This document shows positions 59,013-64,000 of a stretch of 64,000 bases of DNA, one piece after another (position 1 is the stretch's first letter; every line of letters starts with the position of its first letter). The stretch is from Spinacia oleracea. Lineage: Eukaryota; Streptophyta; Magnoliopsida; Caryophyllales; Amaranthaceae. The stretch lies in the NCBI RefSeq assembly GCF_020520425.1, contig NC_079491.1:24357449-24421448 (forward strand), written 5' to 3'. The notes beneath the pieces are model-generated. The model was not told where the DNA came from, did no database searches, and saw nothing but the letters and a program-made list of their open reading frames with translations. The position numbers and the translations under genes were made by a program.

Positions 59013-59406
59013 GGGCATGCTTGGATCGAGGGTAATACATTAAAGGGGTAATAAAAGTCAAACCAAAAAGTATAAGGTAATTGAAGGTGATGACGAGGGG
59101 ATGAAGTGGTGGTAAAGAGAACAAGCTAGTGTTGGCAAGAAAAATATAAAAGGGGAACAAATACCCTCGTTATGGAGGGAATAGTTACCCACCTTCCACT
59201 ATGGTGATTATTACCCTCGTTTGAGGGGCAATAACTCCCCCCTTACTCCCTTCCCCTCACAACACCACCACTACCACAACTTCTCATCACAATACCACCA
59301 CACCATCCTCCTTGCAATCACCTCAATTCACCTTCATTGTCCTTTTATTAAGGTGGTTTGACTTTTATCACCCACATAATCCATTACACCCAATCCAATC
59401 ATGCCC
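59013..59406. mobile_element. MITE with GGGCATG...CATGCCC ends
   Basis: GGGCATGCTTGGATCGAGGG and CCAATCCAATCATGCCC are inverted; further arms ggtaatacatta and ccattaca pair. Target duplication not resolved. Confidence 0.65.
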
Positions 59407-61610
59407 CAAGAGAGATTAAAAATTACAGTTTCCTCTGTCAATAAGGAAAGGGTTATGTTGAAATCTGCAGCCATGTTTATGCAGCTGTTATTATTATTAC
59501 TAAGCAATCAGTTAATGCGAATATAGCTAAAGAGAAGAAAATTTTTGCAATTCCAGCTATGAAAACCTACGCTTAAGCTATACAAATACTAATTAATAGT
59601 TGAAACTCATTCTCCCTCTAAACATCTGTACATTCTATGAAAGAAAAACTCCGTATTGAAAGCTCTGCAAAGACGATGCACAGAATCCACAAATATTTCA
59701 CTGAGATTTATTTTGATCCAGAGCCTGAACATTCACAAAACCAGCGGTTACAAAATAATGTGCACGATACTATTTGAGAAACCTTCAAAGGCAAAAAATG
59801 GGGGCACAAAATAACTTGTGTAATGAAAAGAGATGTAATAATAAATATGGTTACCTAAGATGAATTGTACGAGCTTTAGACAAAGCTAATTGCATAGGCT
59901 AACTGGGAAAACAGACAAATAGGTCAAGAGTTAAGACTTGCACAATAATCTAAGGTTACAAGGTATAATTAGTTAACTCCGTCCGTCCCTTTTTTATTAC
60001 TCCATAGCCACAATTCACTATTAAGAATTGGGTGTATTGATTAGTTCAACTCAATGCTACTGAAGGACAACAAGGGCAAGACTTCAAGAGAGTGACAACT
60101 ATAAGTAACTCCAAAACAGATAGTCTTCTGTGTGTAGAAAGAACAAGGCTCATATTCCACAATAGATAAGTCTAAGTGAATGCCAGATCTAAGCAAAGTG
60201 AAGTCATTCACGACACCAGATAAGAGAGGGTAACAACTGGAATAACTACAGGCAACTACCTAATTTATAAGGATGACCTACCAGCATTCTAAATAGGGGG
60301 TAACATAAAAGGAGTGAGCAGCATAGATTCTCAGTTCTGAAATATATCAAAAGTTCCTATATGTACCCTTCCTGTATCAAAAGTTCAATAGATACCAAGT
60401 ACTTTGGATTTTATTTTCTGTAGGTAATCCAAAAACAGTTTAGCTAGAAATCCTGAAACACAATTCCCCAAGTCTAAAAGTCACACCGTCAAAGTAATTG
60501 ATGATCTCCCTTTGAACATACGATGCTTAAATTATCTTTCTAGTGATGATTAGAACCACTACAGAAGTACATTGCATCATATTCTTAAAAAATGTCGATT
60601 ATTCAAGACCTGTGTGTAGTGTGTACCTCTTTGTTGACAAGCCTTCGAAATGCTTCAAACTCCTGCATTCCTGCCCAGTTGATTGCAAAGTAAATGCAAA
60701 AACATTCAGTGCAAATTCTGATCATTTCACGATTTCATGCAACATGAATAAAGAAATAGAAGGTTCTAGAATTGTCATACATATCAACAGATGGAAGAAC
60801 TCCACCAAATTATAGATTTTCACTGGAGAACTGAACTGTTCTTTCTATAGTGATCTCATACTATACAACAACAAATAGTGTCAACATTTCAAAGCTAAAT
60901 AGTTTCAATGAAAACCCTCTATTATCTTATCCTTCATAAAACTCAAGTACTAACTGAACTTCATCACAGCCTAATAATTTTTTCCAAGTTTACTTTCCTA
61001 AATTCTTTCGTCCTTTCTTATTCTCACTTCATGGTCCAATATTAGATCATTTTTCAATCACAGAAGGATCTAGGAGTAGCATCAAATTCATTGGCAAACC
61101 GATAGAAGTACTCCGAATTTTTAAACACTATTTGTTGGCTCAATGCATAAAAAGGCTCAAGCCACCAAGGAGATTGGGATCCTGCTCAACTAAGGTGCGC
61201 CTCATTGAAGTGAGGCACCCTTAATAAAAATTTAAAAATTCTGGAGTAAAAAGGACTGATCGCTAGGCAGCTCAAGGCGCTTCACCAGAATCACGCCCGA
61301 GGTGCGCCTTTTATTCATAGACGCGAAACATAGCTCAATTTCAAACAAGGAAAGTACCTCCAACAATCCACCTAAGATCAATAAAGCAATTGCCATTGCA
61401 AAGGTACTGAAAATATAATTTTCATTGCCACTTCAAAAGCAAAAAGTGTGAACATTTTCGGTACTAAATTTACAAGAAAATAATCAGCCTGATAAGTTTT
61501 TCAGCTTTGATGGAAAGAGAACGATGATAAATTTGCAAATTAACCATCCCAATTGCCTTCTTAGCACTTAAGGATGCAACAGTATCCCTGACCTCAAAAC
61601 CCATTTTAAA
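59407..61610 (-). other. Non-repetitive stretch with possible small exons
   Basis: No long frame exists, but several short segments on the minus strand look coding. At about 61599-61480 MGFEVRDTVASLSAKKAIGM is followed by a possible donor. At 60670-60627 a 44-nt segment between a CAG acceptor and a GAG/GTACAC donor encodes MQEFEAFRRLVNKE. At about 60530-60490 VQREIINYFDGV appears. They could be exons of an unidentified gene or chance. A hairpin aggtgcgcctca...tgaggcacc lies at 61193-61221. Confidence 0.25.
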
Positions 61611-61619
61611 TCATAGTAC

Positions 61620-63064
61620 ATCAATTCAACTATTTATAATACAACATAGTATAGCTAATTAAACCTAAGTCCGATCCACTAGCTAGGTAGCAAGGGAAGT
61701 CAAGATCGAATCCACAGGGAAATAGGCGTTTTTTCTACTATTAATCAATTAATCTAGACTATTGGGAACAAGAGTTTGGTTGATGATTTGCTAAGACTAC
61801 GGCGATAATTAAACAATTAAGAATCAAGATATTAAAGAATCTAGGGCATAGGTTCACCAACAAATAACAATCCAGGACGATAAACAATCACGATAATCAA
61901 CAAAGTAATTAATTAGACTAGCATGCTCTCTCGAATCGATACTAATCATAGACTTAGAATTAACGGGCTCTCGCTACGTATTAATCCTAATTCCACCTAT
62001 TGACACAAGCCTAAACATCAAATTGCATCTCTCGAATCTTAACTTGATATTGCCAAACTATCACAATTAAACCTGCGCAAATCTAATTGTATAGTGAAAT
62101 AAACCAATCAATAGGAATTAATTACAATGCCAACAATCACCAACTATTCAATATCCCTTCATATTATTCATGGATCCCCAAACCCTAGAAAATAAATTAC
62201 TCAAGCATATTACCAATAAACAAGGCAATTAACATGATTGGAAACATGATCAAAGCAAGACAAAGAATTGAAATAAGAAAAAATACCTAATTGAAGAACA
62301 ATGGAAATTAAAAGCTTGAATTTTCATTGAAAATTAAACTAAGTGTTTTGCATGAATTTAGAGAGAAAACTAAGCTTAAGGAAAATAAACTAAGCGTTGA
62401 ATACTAGAATAAAAGGTGGCAACTAAAATAAAGAAGCATAGTATTTATAGTTTGCCCAAAATAATAAAGGAAAACCGGAAAACAAACGTCGCCCGGTTGG
62501 GCAGACGTCCGCCCGCCGGGCGACCAGCTCGAATCCCGCCCGTCGGGCGCAGGCCTGCCCGCCGGGCGGAGAGAGACACTTGAGAAATCATCGGCACGCG
62601 CCCGGTCGGGCAGCTCCCCCCCGTCGGGCGAGGAGAGAAACTTGCAGCCTTTACTTTGATGGGCTCCCGGTGACCACCGGGCAATACTCCGCCCGTCGGG
62701 CGCCTGCTGACTGCGGCAGCATCTTCTGCTTGCTCGCCCGGTGGGCGAGAGGAGATCATCCGGGCGGAAAGCTAAATGAACCGCCCTACGTCCGCAACAC
62801 CGAGTCTAACTTCCGGGGCTCAACCATGAGCATCTAAGGCTCCCGCAAGTCGACAATAGTCGTCCCGAACTCCCTCGGGATCGCGTAGTGGCCCAAATTG
62901 TCATGAAACAGGTCCAAAAAGACCAATTTCTCACCAAGTAGTCCTGAAACTCAAGGCACACTCAAAAACACAGATTAGTACTAAAAACGACTCCTAAGAG
63001 CTCATTTGACGCATAAAAGTACTAAGGGACGGGGGTAAAAACACTATATAAAACACACATATCA
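61620..63064 (-). mobile_element. 3' LTR of a Ty3/Gypsy-type retrotransposon
   Basis: On the minus strand the LTR starts TGATATGTGTGTTTTATATA at 63064, directly after a polypurine tract. It contains a GC-rich array of palindromic GCCCGTCGGGC motifs (62485-62770). It runs to about 61620 (right border of the LTR end not proven, since the other LTR lies outside the window). The ggattcgatcttgacttccc motif near 61713-61694 is typical of Athila/Tat-type LTRs. Open frames in the GC-rich part have no domain. Confidence 0.65.
62485..62770. repeat. Array of palindromic GCCCGnCGGGC motifs
   Basis: Around ten copies of cgcccg-tcgggcg or cgcccgccgggcg at irregular spacing in a single LTR, with many able to self-pair. 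GC content is far above the surroundings. Confidence 0.85.
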
Positions 63065-64000
63065 AATCCCCCCAAGCTAAACCTTTGCTTGTCCTTAAGC
63101 AAAGAGCATCAATGAGACATAAACGATTAACTCACCCCAAAATCTACGCAAAAGGATGGACGATAAAAAAGAGTCAAATCAAGGCAAGCAAATATCATGA
63201 CCGAAATCTCTAGTCCCCACAGTTACACATCAAACCGGTACAAAGTTCAAACAAAGCTCACAAGACATACATATAAAATCAAGATCGGGCCTCACCAAAT
63301 GAATCACTCCTCTCGTTATGTGGTGGGCTAAGCGAACCAATCGTGGCCCGTTCACTCACCTTCCCATTATGAACATGCATACTATCAAATGAATAGTTGC
63401 CCCTCCCAACTCACAACACTAGTGTGTTTGAAGGTTCTCCTAAACACTCAACCTACACCGGAGTCGACTCGAAATGCGCATATGCTATTTGGCCCTTGAT
63501 AAACGACTATTTTCAACCTATTGTTATACACACATTGCACGATGATCAAAAAGGTCTTTAAATAGGCTTGTAATGTTGGTCGGGTATAAACAAGGGGTAA
63601 GGAGTATTCTGGATATGTGAGAGTATAAAGTTTAACTTGGGGAGCAAAAACAACCAATCAATATATCGAAATTATCTCCGGAAACCATAACTCATCAATA
63701 ACCAAAATAACACCATAAGAGAGGAAGTAACCGACAAATTTCGAAGTATGAATCGACTTTTACCCTTTTCCTTGCTTTTCTAATACTACAAAATAAATGA
63801 CATATATATATATATTTTTTTTTTGATTTTTTTTTTACTTATGTATATAACGACGAAAATAAAAAAAACTAGATATGTACAAACCATAATACCCATAACC
63901 ACATACTTTAGGTGCCAACTAATGATTACACCTCTTTCCTTCCTAACTTCCCAAGTACACAGAAATACAACCTTGAGTAACCTAAGCTTTTAAAGCCAAC
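63065..64000 (-). mobile_element. Ty3/Gypsy 3' internal region with polypurine tract
   Basis: On the minus strand, aaggacaagcaaaggtttag then cttggggggatt (63098-63065) is the conserved 3' end of plant Athila/Tat-group Gypsy internal regions, with the purine tract next to the LTR. The rest to the window end is non-coding here; pol would lie beyond 64000. A TA and poly-T run lies at 63801-63838. Confidence 0.6.

Noticed and set aside
62445..62837. 104- and 85-codon frames
   Set aside because: They translate the palindromic GCCCG array of a Gypsy LTR on both strands.

Overview
This is a plant nuclear window: about 70% A/T, gene-poor and packed with transposable elements. One intact-looking protein-coding gene is visible. 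The dicot-style SMXL gene, the many Stowaway and CACTA-type elements with 'tactccgta' ends, and the retroelement types suggest a eudicot, possibly Amaranthaceae (spinach, beet or quinoa group). That placement is an inference from style, not a proven identity.

The host gene lies at 25.5-28.7 kb on the minus strand. It encodes a 910-residue SMXL3-type protein of the SMAX1-LIKE/D53 family in three exons (28664-27349, 27152-26912, 26724-25549). It has a ClpB-like N-domain, degenerate ATPase modules, no RGKT degron and a C-terminal LDLNI EAR motif. It also carries an asparagine-rich insert encoded by an ATT/AAT repeat. A TATA box and two tiny uORFs can be proposed upstream.

0-10 kb: trinucleotide repeats, Stowaway and Tourist MITEs, a TRIM-like mini-retrotransposon whose first LTR is an inverted duplication, and a decayed LINE endonuclease fragment. 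12-15 kb: two tandem Helitron-like units flanked by CACTA-type MITEs. 15.6-18.3 kb: a TIR-like element filled with degenerate GATCTGGACAT tandem repeats and split by a solo LTR. 18.4-20.1 kb: a 5'-truncated LINE. 20.7-23.8 kb: three head-to-tail minus-strand Helitron units, the last carrying a captured piece of the UFM1 E3 ligase gene UFL1. 29.7-31.6 kb: two opposed Helitrons, one holding a CACTA MITE. 33.5-37.7 kb: a TIR element and a Copia-type LTR with leader. 43.5-53.8 kb: a LINE, ORF1 to RNase H, interrupted by a solo LTR (TSD cataa), a MITE and a 4.15-kb CACTA element (TSD tta). The CACTA element carries fragments of a plant calmodulin-binding protein and an m-type thioredoxin. 54-59 kb: more MITEs. 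61.6-64 kb: the 3' end of a Ty3/Gypsy element on the minus strand.

The most interesting content is transposon-mediated capture of host gene fragments by two different transposon classes, and a family of seven ~279-bp CACTA MITEs, six with perfect 3-bp target duplications. Nothing here proves a new biochemical system. Coordinates of decayed elements are approximate; those of elements with target duplications and of the SMXL3 exons were read base by base.
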